A DNA stretch of 64,000 nt from JALOKP01 sp963800865. GTDB lineage: Bacteria > Acidobacteriota > Polarisedimenticolia > J045. Below are positions 8,967 to 19,225 of this stretch, one piece after another. The position numbers were made by a program, and so were the translations under genes. The stretch spans positions 124,001 to 188,000 of the forward strand of contig CAWDCL010000002.1 of the NCBI GenBank assembly GCA_963800865.1. The letters run 5' to 3'. How positions within the stretch are numbered: position 1 is the first letter of the stretch; each line of letters starts with the position of its first letter. Under the pieces are notes generated by a model. It searched no databases, was not told where the DNA came from, and saw nothing but the letters and a program-made list of their open reading frames with translations.

Positions 8967-11738
8967 ATGGGGATGAAACGGTCGGCGGTGGTGCTGCTCC
9001 TCGTGATGCTCGCGTCGGTCGCGCCGCTCTTCGCGCAGACCACGATCACGGGAAGCATCGAAGGCAAGGTGACGAACGAGAAGGGCAGCCCGCTGGAAGC
9101 CGTGACGATCGTCGCCACGTCGCCGGCGCTGATCCGGGGCCAGGCCAGCACGCTGACGGACAAGAGCGGCGCCTACCGCTTCCCCGCGCTGCCGCCGGGA
9201 ACCTACGCGGTCGAGGCCCAGTTCCCGGGGTACCAGAACCTGAAGCAGGAGGGGGCACGCGTCCGCGCCCGGATCGTGCTGGCCGTCAACTTCGTGCTGC
9301 CGATCTCGGAGGTGAAGGAGGAGATCACGGTCACGGCAGCGGCACCGTCCGTGAGCGTGGTCTCGAACACCGTCTCCGCCAGCTTCGGCGAGCATTACAT
9401 CGACAGCCAGCCGGTCCCTGCGAACTACTACAACGTGATCCAGATGGCCCCGGGCGTGAACTTCGACTACACCAGCGGCAGCGGCAGCGCGATGCTGGCC
9501 TACGGGGGCACCACCGAGAACCAGAACGCGTTCACCCTCGACGGCGTCAACGTCGCCGACTCCGCGGCTGGCCAGCACTGGGTCCTGCCGTCGATCCGCT
9601 GGATGCAGGAGATCGAGGTCGGCGGACTCGGCGCCAACGCCGAGTTCGGCGGCTACACGGGGGGCGTGATCAACGGCGTGACCAAGTCGGGCGGCAACAG
9701 TTTCAGCGGCGACGTCGAGATCCAGTACCAGGCTGCCTCCTGGGCCAGCACCAACTACGACAAGCCGGGCTTCAGCCAGGAGTTCAGTTTCAACGACCTC
9801 TCGGTCAGCCTCGGCGGGCCGGTCGTGAAGGATCGGCTCTGGTTCTTCATCTCCGGCGAGTACTGGCGGCAGGTGACCACTCCCTTCGGTGCGCAGGGGG
9901 CGTCGACCCGCGAGATTCCGCGCGTCCTGGGGAAGCTGACCTGGCAGGCCGACGACAACAACCGGCTGTCGCTCATGCTCGAGTACGACAAGGTGATGAA
10001 CGAGAACCGCGGGGTGGCCCAGGACGTCCTGCCCGAGGCGTCGTCCTACCAGGAGGCGCCCGGGACGACGATGGCGCTGCACTGGGAGTCGGCCTTCGGC
10101 AGCAAGTACTTCCTGAACGCGAAGCTCTCCGGGTACAGCGGCGAGGACAACTACCTCCCCTACAACGGCGAGAAGAGGAACGGCATCGTCGACTACTGGG
10201 GGACCGGGATCGGGTTCTACAACCAGGAGATCCGCGAGCTGAACGACCGCCAGCTCTGGACCCTCTCCGGCTCGTTCAGCATGTTCGAGGACAACCTCTT
10301 CGGCATGAACGAGTCCCACACGTTCAAGTTCGGCGCGGAGTACGAGCAGGCCAAGTCGTCCGACCTGTGGCGCCGCAACGGCGGCTTCAGCTACTACCTG
10401 GACTCCACGGTCTGCCCCGGAGAGACTTCGGAGGAGCAGTTCAGGAACCTGCGGGCCGACCCGACGTGCGGCTACTCGTCGGACGCCTTCACCGAGACCG
10501 GCTACGGCGAGTACGACGAGGCGCCGAAGTACTCGGGCTACGCCCTCTACGCCCAGGACTCGATGACGGCCGGGCGGGTCACGGTCAACCTCGGCGTCCG
10601 CTACGGCTCGTACAACGGCGGCTGGCAGTCCGGCCGCGGCAATCCGACCGTCTACGACACCAGCTTCTGGGACCCGCGCGTCGGCCTGGTGTGGGACGTC
10701 TTCGGCAACGCCAAGTCCGCGCTCAAGGTGCACTGGGGCCGCTACCACGACAAGGTGTACACCTACCTGTGGGACCGCGAGAAGTCGGGCAATGCCGCGT
10801 TCCCGGACCAGGACTGCTACTGGAACTCCGAGACCGCCGCCTTCGACCTCTGCGACGAGCCGACCTTGATCGCCGCCAGCATGGGCGACGTCAACCAGGC
10901 CTACGTCGACGAGTGGATCCTGACGTACGAGCAGACGCTGGCCCCCCAGGTCGTGCTGGGCTTCGACTACATCGACCGCGGTTTCCGGGACATCATGGCG
11001 ATGATCAACACCAACAACGACTACACGCGCTTCGATACCCCGAACAACCCGTTCGGCGGCGGCAACCTGCCGCTCTTCAATCTCAACTCGCCGACGAACT
11101 TCGTGCTCACGACGGACAACGGGGCGTACCGCGACTTCCAGTCCGCGGTGCTGCGTTTCGAGAAGCGCTACCTGGACGGATGGTCGCTGCGCAGTTCGTT
11201 CGTCTACACCGACCTCCCCGGCAACATCCTGAAGAACAACGGCTACGCCAACGAATACCGGGACCGGAACGGGCTGACGAACTCCGACGGCAACATCGAC
11301 TTCGCCTACAACAAGTACGAGTTCAAGGTGTCCGGCGACGTCGACCTCCCGCTGGGGTTCCAGATCAGCGGGCAGTTCAACTACTTCTCGGGCTGGTACT
11401 GGACCCCGTACGCGCGGATCAGCGGCCTCGACTACAACGCCAATACGGGCCGGGACGTCAACCTGACCCCGCGCGGCTCGCAGAAGTTCCCCTACTGGAC
11501 CATGCTCGACGTGCGTCTCGCGTGGCGGACGGCCCTCCCCAAGGAAACGTCGCTGATGGTCTGGATCGAGGCCTTCAACCTGCTGAACTCCAACACCGTC
11601 CTCGACGTCTACAACCGCTGGGGCACCGTCTACCTGGGCGATGAGGACCCGTGGTCCGGCCCGCGCTACAACTACGGGAAACCCTACCAGATCCAGGCTC
11701 CGCGCCAGATCCGGCTCGGGGCGCGATACTCGTTCTGA
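8967..11738 (+). CDS. TonB-dependent outer-membrane receptor (Oar-like, carboxypeptidase-regulatory N-terminus)
   Basis: This outer-membrane protein of 923 residues begins with a signal peptide (MGMKRSAVVLLLVMLASVAPLFAQ). A carboxypeptidase-regulatory beta-sandwich follows at about 28-115 (GSIEGKVTNEKGSPLEAVTI, SGAYRFPALPPGTYAVEA). Then come plug-like segments (TVTAAAP, FTLDGVNVAD, GGYTGGVINGVTKSGGN) and a long barrel ending in the aromatic RLGARYSF. Such proteins are frequent in Acidobacteriota and import large ligands such as oligosaccharides or peptides. GGAGA precedes the ATG at 8967. It lies directly after the GntR gene and before a secreted hydrolase. The ligand cannot be read from sequence. 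Confidence 0.9.
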   Translation: MGMKRSAVVLLLVMLASVAPLFAQTTITGSIEGKVTNEKGSPLEAVTIVATSPALIRGQASTLTDKSGAYRFPALPPGTYAVEAQFPGYQNLKQEGARVRARIVLAVNFVLPISEVKEEITVTAAAPSVSVVSNTVSASFGEHYIDSQPVPANYYNVIQMAPGVNFDYTSGSGSAMLAYGGTTENQNAFTLDGVNVADSAAGQHWVLPSIRWMQEIEVGGLGANAEFGGYTGGVINGVTKSGGNSFSGDVEIQYQAASWASTNYDKPGFSQEFSFNDLSVSLGGPVVKDRLWFFISGEYWRQVTTPFGAQGASTREIPRVLGKLTWQADDNNRLSLMLEYDKVMNENRGVAQDVLPEASSYQEAPGTTMALHWESAFGSKYFLNAKLSGYSGEDNYLPYNGEKRNGIVDYWGTGIGFYNQEIRELNDRQLWTLSGSFSMFEDNLFGMNESHTFKFGAEYEQAKSSDLWRRNGGFSYYLDSTVCPGETSEEQFRNLRADPTCGYSSDAFTETGYGEYDEAPKYSGYALYAQDSMTAGRVTVNLGVRYGSYNGGWQSGRGNPTVYDTSFWDPRVGLVWDVFGNAKSALKVHWGRYHDKVYTYLWDREKSGNAAFPDQDCYWNSETAAFDLCDEPTLIAASMGDVNQAYVDEWILTYEQTLAPQVVLGFDYIDRGFRDIMAMINTNNDYTRFDTPNNPFGGGNLPLFNLNSPTNFVLTTDNGAYRDFQSAVLRFEKRYLDGWSLRSSFVYTDLPGNILKNNGYANEYRDRNGLTNSDGNIDFAYNKYEFKVSGDVDLPLGFQISGQFNYFSGWYWTPYARISGLDYNANTGRDVNLTPRGSQKFPYWTMLDVRLAWRTALPKETSLMVWIEAFNLLNSNTVLDVYNRWGTVYLGDEDPWSGPRYNYGKPYQIQAPRQIRLGARYSF

Positions 11739-11756
11739 CACCAGGCTCCCCTGCGC

Positions 11757-11788
11757 GCGGAGCGGCCCCCGGGCCGCTCCGCGTTTTC
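11757..11788 (+). terminator. Rho-independent terminator after the TonB receptor gene
   Basis: A perfect 12-base stem, GCGGAGCGGCCC (11757-11768) pairing with 11771-11782, is followed by GTTTTCTT. The very small apparent loop would open by a pair or two. It lies 19 bases after the receptor stop and about 45 bases before the cyanophycinase start. Confidence 0.75.
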
Positions 11789-11833
11789 TTCCGGGGCGCC
11801 CCCCGCCGGGGCCTCCGGCACCGCGAGGTCACG

Positions 11834-12716
11834 ATGCGCCGGCTCGTCTGCGTGATGGCCCTGCTCCTCGGTGCCGGTCCGGCCTTCGGCCAGGTCCCGG
11901 TGCCGAAGGGGCAGCTCGTCCTGGTCGGCGGCGGCGAGAAGCCGGCGGCGGCGATGCGCAAGTTCGTCGAGCTGGCCGGCGGGCCGGAGGCTTCGATCGT
12001 CGTGATCCCGACGGCGTCGGAGGAGCCCGACATCGTCGAGTACTACGACAACCTGTTCCGGAAGGACCTCGGCTGCACGCAGGTCTCGGTGCTCGACATC
12101 AAGACGCGCGAGGACGCAGCGAACCCCGACTTTCGCGAAGCGGGCGCGGGAGGCCCGCGGGATCTTCTTCGGCGGCGGCGACCAGGCGCGGATCACCCGG
12201 GCCCTGCTCGACACCCCGGTCGGCGCGGCGATCGCCGACGCGTTCGCGCGGGGGGCGGTGGTCGGCGGCACCTCGGCCGGCACCGCCTGCCAGAGCGCGC
12301 TGATGATCACGGGCGAAGGGGACTTCACGACGATCCGGGCCGGCGCCGTCGAGCTGGCGCCCGGCCTCGGCCTCTTCCGGGGGGTGATCGTCGACCAGCA
12401 CTTCGTGGCCCGGCAGCGATCGAACCGCCTGCTGTCGGTGATCCTCGAGCATCCCGAGCTGCTCGGCGTCGGCGTCGACGAGGACACGGCGATCTGGGTG
12501 GCGCCCGACGGCACGCTCGAGGTGATCGGCTCGGGGTCCGTGATCGTCCTCGACGCCGCGAAGGCGACGGTGAGCCGCGCCGCGTCCGCCGACGGCAAGG
12601 ACCTGCTGGGCGTCCGGGGCCTGCGGGTGGACGTGCTGCTCCCGGGCGACCGCTACGACCTGAACAAGCGCGCACCGATCGCACGCGCCGACAACGACCG
12701 GAGGAAGGGACCATGA
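11834..12716 (+). CDS. Secreted cyanophycinase-like serine peptidase (S51), one +1 shift
   Basis: Cyanophycinases cut the storage polymer multi-L-arginyl-poly-Asp into beta-Asp-Arg dipeptides. The protein has a signal peptide (MRRLVCVMALLLGAGPAFGQ), as in extracellular forms. The N-terminal half reads GQLVLVGGGEKPA and SIVVIPTAS; after a shift at 12143-12152 the other frame continues EARGIFFGGGDQARITRALL, then VVGGTSAGTACQ with the nucleophile Ser, then VIVDQHFVARQRSNRL with the conserved Gln-His-Phe. One extra G in GCGCGGGAG explains the break, and the length is codons plus one base. Its TGA overlaps the ATG of capA-like gene by four bases. Other peptidase-E-like substrates are possible. Confidence 0.8.
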
Positions 12717-14062
12717 GCCGCACCGCACCGGCCTTCCGCTCCCGGGCGTTCCTGCTGTTGCTGCCGTGCGTCGTCATGGTCTCCGCGACGGCCGGCCTGG
12801 CGCAGACGACTCCGCCACCGTTGACCTGGGACCAGAGCAGGTCCGTATACAACCGGCGCATGAAGCCGCCCGAGCCGGCCGAGAGCATCGACTGGAAGGG
12901 CCGGGTCACCGCGCTCCTCAAGGAGGAGCCGGGCGACATCGTCGTCACCGCGGTCGGCGACATGATCTTCAACGAGCAGATCTCCGGCCTGCCGGAGCCC
13001 TATCACCAGCAGCTCTTCCGGATCATGCAGGAAGCCGACATCGCGTACGGCAACCTCGAGTTCTCGATGAACTCCCATCCCGAGGCGCAGCGCCCGTTCT
13101 ACAACTTCCGGACCGATCCGGCGTTCGTCTGGGAGCTGGCGGCGATCGGCATCAACATGGTCAGCATGGCCAACAACCACGCGCTCGATTTCGGGCCGGA
13201 GGGGTTGAAGGACTGCCTGGCCGCGCTCGAACACGCCAACTTCACGTACGCCGGCGCGGGGATGACGCTGGCCGACGCGCGCGCCCCGGGCACGACGAGC
13301 GTGCAGAGCCAGAAGACGAAGTTCGCGCTGCTCTCGTACATGCGCTACTGGACGCAGAAGTACCGCTGCACGGACCCCCAGTCGGCGTGCCTGGCCACGA
13401 TCGACCCCGCGGTCATCCTGGTCGCGAAGCCGGACGGCACGACCGAGGCGGTCGAGGGCCCGCTCGAGAAGGACATCCTGGCGATGGAGGACGACGTCGT
13501 GCTGGCCAAGCGGCGCGGCCCCGTCGTGATGGTCTCGCTGCACAACCACGACAGGAGCCACCACCGCGCCTTCGGGATCCAGGACACCACGCCGCCCAAC
13601 GACGAGATCATGTACCGGCGCGCGATCGACGCCGGCGCGGACCTGGTGCTGGGGAGCGGGCCGCACGTCCTGCGCGGGATCGAGATCTACAAGGGGAAGC
13701 CGATCTTCTACAGCCTCTCGGACTTCATCTACCAGTACCGGACCCCGTCGAAGATCCCGATCGACCTGATCCACCAGCGCGACGGCGAGGTCGAGCGCCC
13801 CACGAACGTCTCGGTCTGGGACCGGCGCGACTCGGAAGAGACCTTCGAAGGGGTGCTGGTGCGGATGACGTTCAACGCCGAGAAGCTCAAGCGGATCCAG
13901 CTGATCCCGGTCACGATCGACGACGAGGGGCCGCTCTACGGCGTGCCGCGCCTGGCAGGCACGGCCCGCGGCCGGCAGATCATCGAGAAGCTGCAGCGGC
14001 TCTCGGAGCCCTACAGGACGGTGATCGTCGACAAGGGGTGGTACGCGGAGATCGTTCTCTAG
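12713..14062 (+). CDS. CapA family metallophosphatase-fold protein, exported
   Basis: This protein of 449 residues has a signal peptide (MSRTAPAFRSRAFLLLLPCVVMVSA) and the CapA/PgsA fold linked to poly-gamma-glutamate capsule handling. Visible motifs are VTAVGDMIF, AYGNLEF, INMVSMANNHALDFG, MVSLHNHDRSHH, GADLVLGSGPHVLRGIEIYKGKPIFYSLSDFIYQ. These match the metal-binding core of the family. The ATG at 12713 overlaps the stop of the cyanophycinase gene, so the two are translationally coupled, joining two enzymes of poly-amino-acid polymers. The real substrate is uncertain. It converges on the next gene with only 12 bases between. Confidence 0.88.
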   Translation: MSRTAPAFRSRAFLLLLPCVVMVSATAGLAQTTPPPLTWDQSRSVYNRRMKPPEPAESIDWKGRVTALLKEEPGDIVVTAVGDMIFNEQISGLPEPYHQQLFRIMQEADIAYGNLEFSMNSHPEAQRPFYNFRTDPAFVWELAAIGINMVSMANNHALDFGPEGLKDCLAALEHANFTYAGAGMTLADARAPGTTSVQSQKTKFALLSYMRYWTQKYRCTDPQSACLATIDPAVILVAKPDGTTEAVEGPLEKDILAMEDDVVLAKRRGPVVMVSLHNHDRSHHRAFGIQDTTPPNDEIMYRRAIDAGADLVLGSGPHVLRGIEIYKGKPIFYSLSDFIYQYRTPSKIPIDLIHQRDGEVERPTNVSVWDRRDSEETFEGVLVRMTFNAEKLKRIQLIPVTIDDEGPLYGVPRLAGTARGRQIIEKLQRLSEPYRTVIVDKGWYAEIVL

Positions 14063-14074
14063 GCGCGCGGCAGC

Positions 14075-16484
14075 TCACGCGCGCGCCGCCGCGATCGCCG
14101 CGACCAGCGCGAGCATCTGGATCCCCGCCGTCAGCAGCGCCGTCGCCGCGAGGCCGAGCGCCGGAACCAGCAGGACCGCGGTCACGAGCGCCGCGAGCGC
14201 CGCGCCGAGGTGGTCGGCGATCTCCGGTCCCGCCGCGGCGCGCGCCGCGTCCCCGCCCGCCGCGGCGATCGCGCCCGCGGCCGCCGGGAACGGCGCGGCG
14301 GTCGCGATCCCGGCGACGAAGAGCAACAGGGCGTGCAGCGCCGCCTGCCCGAAGTCGCCCAGTGCGCCGAGCGCCGGGACCGCGCCCAGTGCGGCGAGCA
14401 TCCCGGCCAGCAGCGCGCCGAAAACCGTACCGAGCGCCGCACCCAGCACCAGTCCCCGCCCCGCCTCGCCCGCGTGCCCCGACGCCGCGCGCCGCGCCCC
14501 CCAGCCGCCGGCCGCGAGCCCCGCCATGAAGAGCGCCGAGAGCAGCCCGATCCGCCCGTAGAGCATCCCGGCGCGCACCTGGTACGAGACCAGCAGCACG
14601 AGGCTCCAGGCCATTCCGCACGCGCCGGTCGCGGCCACGGCGTGCCACGCGACGGCGCGCAGGTCCGGCGGCGCGCGCGGCGGCGGCGCGCGCGGCGCGG
14701 GCCGCACCCGGCGCCCGCGCCGCACGAGCGTCACCAGCGCGAAGAGCGCCGCCGGCAGCAGCGCGAGCAGCGCCAGCGCGGCGGGGTGCGCCGCGGCCGC
14801 GGCGACCAGCGGCGCGGCCGCGCTCTGCGCCACCTGCTGGCGCCGGACGAAGGCGTGCAGGAAGGCGGTCGGGCGGTCGTCGCGGGAGGGCGCGACATCG
14901 CCGCGCAGCCGCTCGAGGTCGCGGGCCAGCGCGGCCGCCCCCTCCGGCGGCAGCAGTACCGGGAAGAGCGCCGCGTCGAAGGCGTGCGAGGCGATGCCGC
15001 GCTCGCGCCAGCGCGCCGCCAGCACGCCCGGGTCGAGCGTCGCCGCCGCCGGGCTCCAGCCGGCGACCAGCAGCGCCTGCGGCGCGGGCGAGGCGTGCGC
15101 CGCCGGGAGCGCCTCACGCAGCGCGCCCCAGAGCGACGCGCCCAGCCCGGCGGTCTCCCCGGCGAGCGCGACCGAGGCGACCGGCAGGCTCGCGACCAGC
15201 ACCCCCGTCTCGCGATCCAGCCGCGCCGCCGCCGCGCGGAAGAACTCGACCGTCGCGAGGCGCGCCGCGAGCAGCGTCTCCGGCTCGCGCTCGAGGATCA
15301 GCACCAGGTCGTACGGCTCGCCGCTTCGGGCCAGTGCGCGGCGCGGGTCGTCGAAGAGCAGCCGAACCCGGGGGTCGACGAGCGCCTCCCGGTCCTCCTG
15401 CTCCACGAACTCCCGCGCCAGTTCGAAGGCGCGCCGGTCGGGGATCGCCACGTCGATCCGCTCGACCGGGTGCTGCAGCATGAAGCGCAGCAGTCCGGTC
15501 TCGACCCCGCCGGCGGCGAAGACGCGGCGCGGCCGCGGCGCGAGGCTCATCAGCAGGTGCGCCTGCTGCTCCGCCGTCGCCGCGTCGGGGAAGCTGGCGG
15601 CGAGCTGGCCCGACGCGTAGAGGCTGCGCAGCGCGCCGGGAGCGGCCGGCTCCCCCCCGATCGCCGCGTTCTGGTAGGGAGTGTCGCGCCAGGCGAGCAG
15701 CGGCAGCCCGGGAGCGAGGGTCGCGAAGCGCGCCGCCTGCGTCCGCTCATCGAGCCGGCCGGCTGCCGGAGACAGCGCCCCCAGGGCGAGCAGCGCGGCG
15801 AGGGCCGGCAGCGCCCGCCGCCCGGCGACGACGCCGCGCCGCGCCGACACCGACGCGACGAACAGGGCCAGCGCCCCCGCGGCCAGCACGCCGCGCACCG
15901 CCGGAAGCAACGGGATCGCAACGAACGTCACCAGCACCGCGCCGGCCAGGGCGCCGAGCGACTCGAGGACGTAGAGCCCGACGACGACCGTCCCCGCCGC
16001 GGCCCGGTTCGCCTGCTGCGCCGCCGCGGCCAGCGCGACGAAGGTCCAGCCGACGAGCGCACCCGGCACGAGCAGGACGGCGAGCGCCAGCGCCAGCGCC
16101 GGACCGAGGCTGAGCAGTTCGCCCGCCGGCACGCCGAGCCAGGCCCGGCCGGTCCGAGCCAGCACGACCGCCGCGAGCATCGCGAGCGCGAGCCCGGCGA
16201 GTCCCAGGCTCGCCGCGCGCGGGGCGTGCGCGGTGTGCGGGGCAGGCAGGGTGTGCGAGGCGTGCGGGAGCCAGTGGGGTGACGCCGCCCGGTTCGCGGG
16301 CAACAGCCGCGCGCGCCGCGAGCGCGCCCCCGGAGATCCCCACCAGCCACGCCGCCAGTCCCAGCCCGACAGCCGTCTCGTCCCCCTGCAGCGCGACGAC
16401 CAGCTCGCGCAGCAGCCAGGTCTGGGCGGCCAGGGCCAGCGCGCCGGCCGCAGCGAACGCGGGCCCGGCGGCGTGTCCCTTCAC
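14075..16484 (-). CDS. Membrane-embedded spermidine-synthase-like protein, one +1 shift
   Basis: The full product has about 800 residues: several N-terminal membrane helices (with LVGISGGALAARAA), a soluble spermidine-synthase-like domain in the middle (RRVFAAGGVETGLLRFMLQHPVERIDVA, YDLVLILERE), and further membrane helices. The family is annotated as fused MFS/spermidine synthase, and its reaction is mostly unproven. The usual catalytic acidic residues of aminopropyltransferases are not evident. GTG at 16484 overlaps the stop of the upstream small gene. The frame breaks at 16301-16316 inside a GCGCGCGG run, where one extra G would turn GCGCTG into GCGGCTG. The length is codons plus one base. 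Confidence 0.7.
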
Positions 16485-16813
16485 CGGCCCGCCTCGCGCT
16501 CTCGATCCGGTTCGTCCGGGCCGGCTTCGACCCCGGTCTCCGCATCGTCTGTCGGATCGGCGGGATCCGGCGGGTCCCCGCTCTCGCGCCGCTCGGTCGT
16601 CTCCGCCTGCCGCTCCTCGACGACGTACCGTTTCCCCGGCTCGAGGAGCGACTGGACCGCGAGTGCGGCGTTCCCGAGCGCGGATCGGGAGGGCGGGCTG
16701 TGCAGGTAGTAGATGTGCCCCTTGCGCTCGAGCCGCAGCGCCAGGCGGTGCAGCCCGTAGAGCGCTGCGCCGAAGGCGAGCGCGCCGAGCGCGAAGGCGG
16801 TCCCTGGTCCCAT
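16481..16813 (-). CDS. Small membrane protein of unknown function, 110 residues
   Basis: No family is recognised. The protein starts with one hydrophobic helix (MGPGTAFALGALAFGAALYGLHRLALRL), followed by a short basic and aromatic stretch (ERKGHIYYLHSPPSRSALG) and then an acidic, proline-rich tail of Glu, Asp and Pro residues. The ATG at 16813 is preceded by GAGG. Its stop overlaps the GTG of the spermidine-synthase-like gene, so the two are likely translated together and the small protein may be an accessory subunit. The YkgJ-type gene lies 56 bases upstream. Confidence 0.6.
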   Translation of the reverse strand: MGPGTAFALGALAFGAALYGLHRLALRLERKGHIYYLHSPPSRSALGNAALAVQSLLEPGKRYVVEERQAETTERRESGDPPDPADPTDDAETGVEAGPDEPDREREAGR

Positions 16814-16869
16814 CGTTGCCTCGCGCGGCCCGGGGCGCGGACCGCGGCGCACCCCGCGGCGCAGCCCCG

Positions 16870-17373
16870 CTAGCGCGACTTCCGGGCCTTCTTCCGTCGC
16901 GCCCAGGCCTCGCTGGCCGCGGCCGAGCGCCGCACCCGCTGCGCCTCGCGGCGCGCCAGCGTGACCTTGGCGTACGAATCGAGCTCCTCCATCGTGCGGA
17001 ACTCGAGGTCGTGGCGATCGGTGCGTGTGAAGTAGTCGCAGAGCGGCTCGTCCGGATCGTCGAGGTGCTCGGGCATGCCGTACTCGCGGCAGATCTTCGG
17101 GCGCTTGTCGTAGATCTGGCACTCGTTCCGGGGGCCCAGGAAGCGGCAGTCCTCCTCGACCTGCAGGAACCACTCGCCGTCGTCGACGAAGACCCAGCTC
17201 TTGCCGTGGATCAGGTACCACTTGATCTGCTCGAAGTCCTCCTCGTCCTCCGGGGCGTCGATCTCCAGCGCGTAGTAGCGGCAGCAGAGCGCGACGCAGC
17301 GGTGACAGGGCGGGCCGTCGGGCTGGACGGCCACGGCGGCGGGCAGCGGGACGAGGGAAGGCAGGCTCTCCAT
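16870..17373 (-). CDS. YkgJ family cysteine-cluster protein
   Basis: This cytoplasmic protein of 167 residues has the CxxC...CC pattern of the YkgJ/UPF0153 family (CHRCVALCCRYY), later cysteines in EEDCRFLGPRNECQIYDKRPKICREYG and a last one in DEPLCDYF. These are thought to hold a metal or iron-sulfur cluster; the family has no settled function. The C-terminus is strongly basic (ARRKKARKSR). The ATG at 17373 is chosen over a TTG at 17409, though neither has a perfect ribosome site. It lies between the amidohydrolase and the small membrane protein in a leftward operon. Confidence 0.8.
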   Translation of the reverse strand: MESLPSLVPLPAAVAVQPDGPPCHRCVALCCRYYALEIDAPEDEEDFEQIKWYLIHGKSWVFVDDGEWFLQVEEDCRFLGPRNECQIYDKRPKICREYGMPEHLDDPDEPLCDYFTRTDRHDLEFRTMEELDSYAKVTLARREAQRVRRSAAASEAWARRKKARKSR

Positions 17374-17413
17374 GCGCGGAATTCTCGCTTTCTCCGCCCG
17401 CGGCGGCAATCCG

Positions 17414-19111
17414 TCACTTCGCGAAGACCGTCTCCCCCGCGATCACCGTCGCCGCGATCCCGGCGGCCGGCAGCTTCTCAGGAGGCAGCGCGAAGAGGTC
17501 GTCCTCGAAGATCGTCAGGTCGGCCCAGTAGCCCGGAGCAAGCCGGCCCAGCTCGTTCTCCTGGCCGGCGGCGAAGGCGGCGCCCGCCGAGAACGCGGCC
17601 AGCGCCTCGGCCAGCGTCAGCCGCTGTTCCGGGAGCCAGCCGCCGGGCGGCATCCCGTTGCGGTCCTGGCGGGTGACGGCGGCGTAGAGCCCCAGCCGCG
17701 GGTCGGGCGACTCGATCGGGAAGTCCGAACCGAAGGCCAGCGGCACGCCGGCCGCCAGGAACGCGCGCCACGCGTACGCTCCCTTGATCCGCTCCGGCCC
17801 GACGCGGTCCTCCGCCCACGGCATGTCCGACGTCGCGTGCGTCGGCTGCATCGACGCGATCACCCCCAGCTCCTTGAAGCGCGGGATGTCAGAGAGGTCG
17901 ACGATCTGCGCGTGCTCGATCCGGAACCGCTTCGGCGCGCGATTGGTGGTGGTCGTCCGGGTCAGCCGGGCGACCTCGAGCGCGGCGCGGATCCCGGCGT
18001 CGCCGATCGCGTGGATCGCGGTCTCGAGGCCCGCGTCGGCGGCCTGCCGGGAGTGGGCGGCGACCTCCGCCAGCTCGGTCAGCCAGAGCCCGGAGCTCTT
18101 CGGCTCGTCGCTGTAGGGCGCGAGCAGCCGCGCGCCGCGGCTGCCGAGCGCGCCGTCCATGTAGAGCTTGATCCCGATCGCGCGCAGCCGGCCGTCCTCG
18201 ATCGGGCCGCTGTCGAGAATCTCCCGGTGCAGCGGCGAGCCGAGGGCGGCGAAGGCGTTGATCCGCAGCGGGAACTTCCCCTGCTTCGCCAGGGCGCGCA
18301 TCGTGTTCCAGCCGCTGCCGTAGCCCGGCGCATCGGCGTCCATGTCGTGGACGCCGGTCAGGCCGAGCGCGACCAGCTGCTGCGCGGCGACCGCCAGCGC
18401 CTGCTCGACCGCGCGCGCCGGCGGCGCGGGGACGACGTTCTCCACCAGCTCCGCCGCGCGATCGACCAGGATCCCGGTCGGCCGGCCGGCCGCGTCGCGG
18501 AGGATCGCGCCGCCGGGCGGATCGGGCGTGGCGGCGCTGATCCCCGCGGCGGCCAGCGCCGAGCGGTTGACCCACAGCGCGTGGCCGTCGATGCGGGTCA
18601 GCGCGGCCGGGCGCCCGGACACGGCCTGCTCCAGCCGCTCGGCGTCGGGCCAGCCGCGGTCGGGCCAGTCGTTCTGGTCCCAGCCGCGCCCCAGCACCCA
18701 GGCGTCGTCGGGGTGCTCCGCGGCGAACGCGCGCACCCGGTCGAGCGTGTCGTCGAGCGACCGCGCGCCGGTCAGGTCGGCGCGCCGGCCCGTCATCGCG
18801 TAGCTCGTGACGTGGCCGTGGGCGTCGACGAGCCCCGGGACCGCGAGCGCGCCCGGCAGCTGCCGCACGGTCCCGCCGGCCGCGATCAGCGACCCGATCT
18901 CGGCCCGGTCCAGCACGCGCTCGATCCGGCCGCCGTTGACGACCAGGCCGTCGGCCCACGGACGCTGCGGGTCGCCGGTCCAGAAGCGCGGCCCGGTGAG
19001 GATGTTGACCCGCTGGATCGGCGGGGGCTCGCTGCCGGCGCCGCCGCACCCGCTGCCCGCGATCGTCATCGCCGCCCCCGTGGCGAGCATCGTCCAGCGC
19101 AACGCCGTCAT
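17414..19111 (-). CDS. YtcJ-like amidohydrolase, probable lipoprotein
   Basis: The product has 565 residues and belongs to the amidohydrolase-3 family (PF07969), whose members hydrolyse C-N bonds in varied substrates. The HxH metal motif is in LVDAHGHVTS; later ligands are seen in KLYMDGALGSRGA, ETAIHAIGDAGI, FRIEHAQIVD and FGSDFPIESPDPR. MTALRWTMLATGAAMTIAGSGC fits a lipoprotein signal with Cys at about residue 22, so the ATG at 19111 is favoured over one at 19150. The substrate is unknown. It is the first gene of the leftward group that includes YkgJ. Confidence 0.85.
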   Translation of the reverse strand: MTALRWTMLATGAAMTIAGSGCGGAGSEPPPIQRVNILTGPRFWTGDPQRPWADGLVVNGGRIERVLDRAEIGSLIAAGGTVRQLPGALAVPGLVDAHGHVTSYAMTGRRADLTGARSLDDTLDRVRAFAAEHPDDAWVLGRGWDQNDWPDRGWPDAERLEQAVSGRPAALTRIDGHALWVNRSALAAAGISAATPDPPGGAILRDAAGRPTGILVDRAAELVENVVPAPPARAVEQALAVAAQQLVALGLTGVHDMDADAPGYGSGWNTMRALAKQGKFPLRINAFAALGSPLHREILDSGPIEDGRLRAIGIKLYMDGALGSRGARLLAPYSDEPKSSGLWLTELAEVAAHSRQAADAGLETAIHAIGDAGIRAALEVARLTRTTTTNRAPKRFRIEHAQIVDLSDIPRFKELGVIASMQPTHATSDMPWAEDRVGPERIKGAYAWRAFLAAGVPLAFGSDFPIESPDPRLGLYAAVTRQDRNGMPPGGWLPEQRLTLAEALAAFSAGAAFAAGQENELGRLAPGYWADLTIFEDDLFALPPEKLPAAGIAATVIAGETVFAK

Positions 19112-19225
19112 CCATTCGCTCCGCAGCCGGGCGATTCTAGCGCGGATCATTCGCGGGCGGCCGCGGAGTGCGGCCCGTTCCGGCGCGGCTGCATCGCGCC
19201 GCCGGTTGCAGTACCGTTCCCCGCG

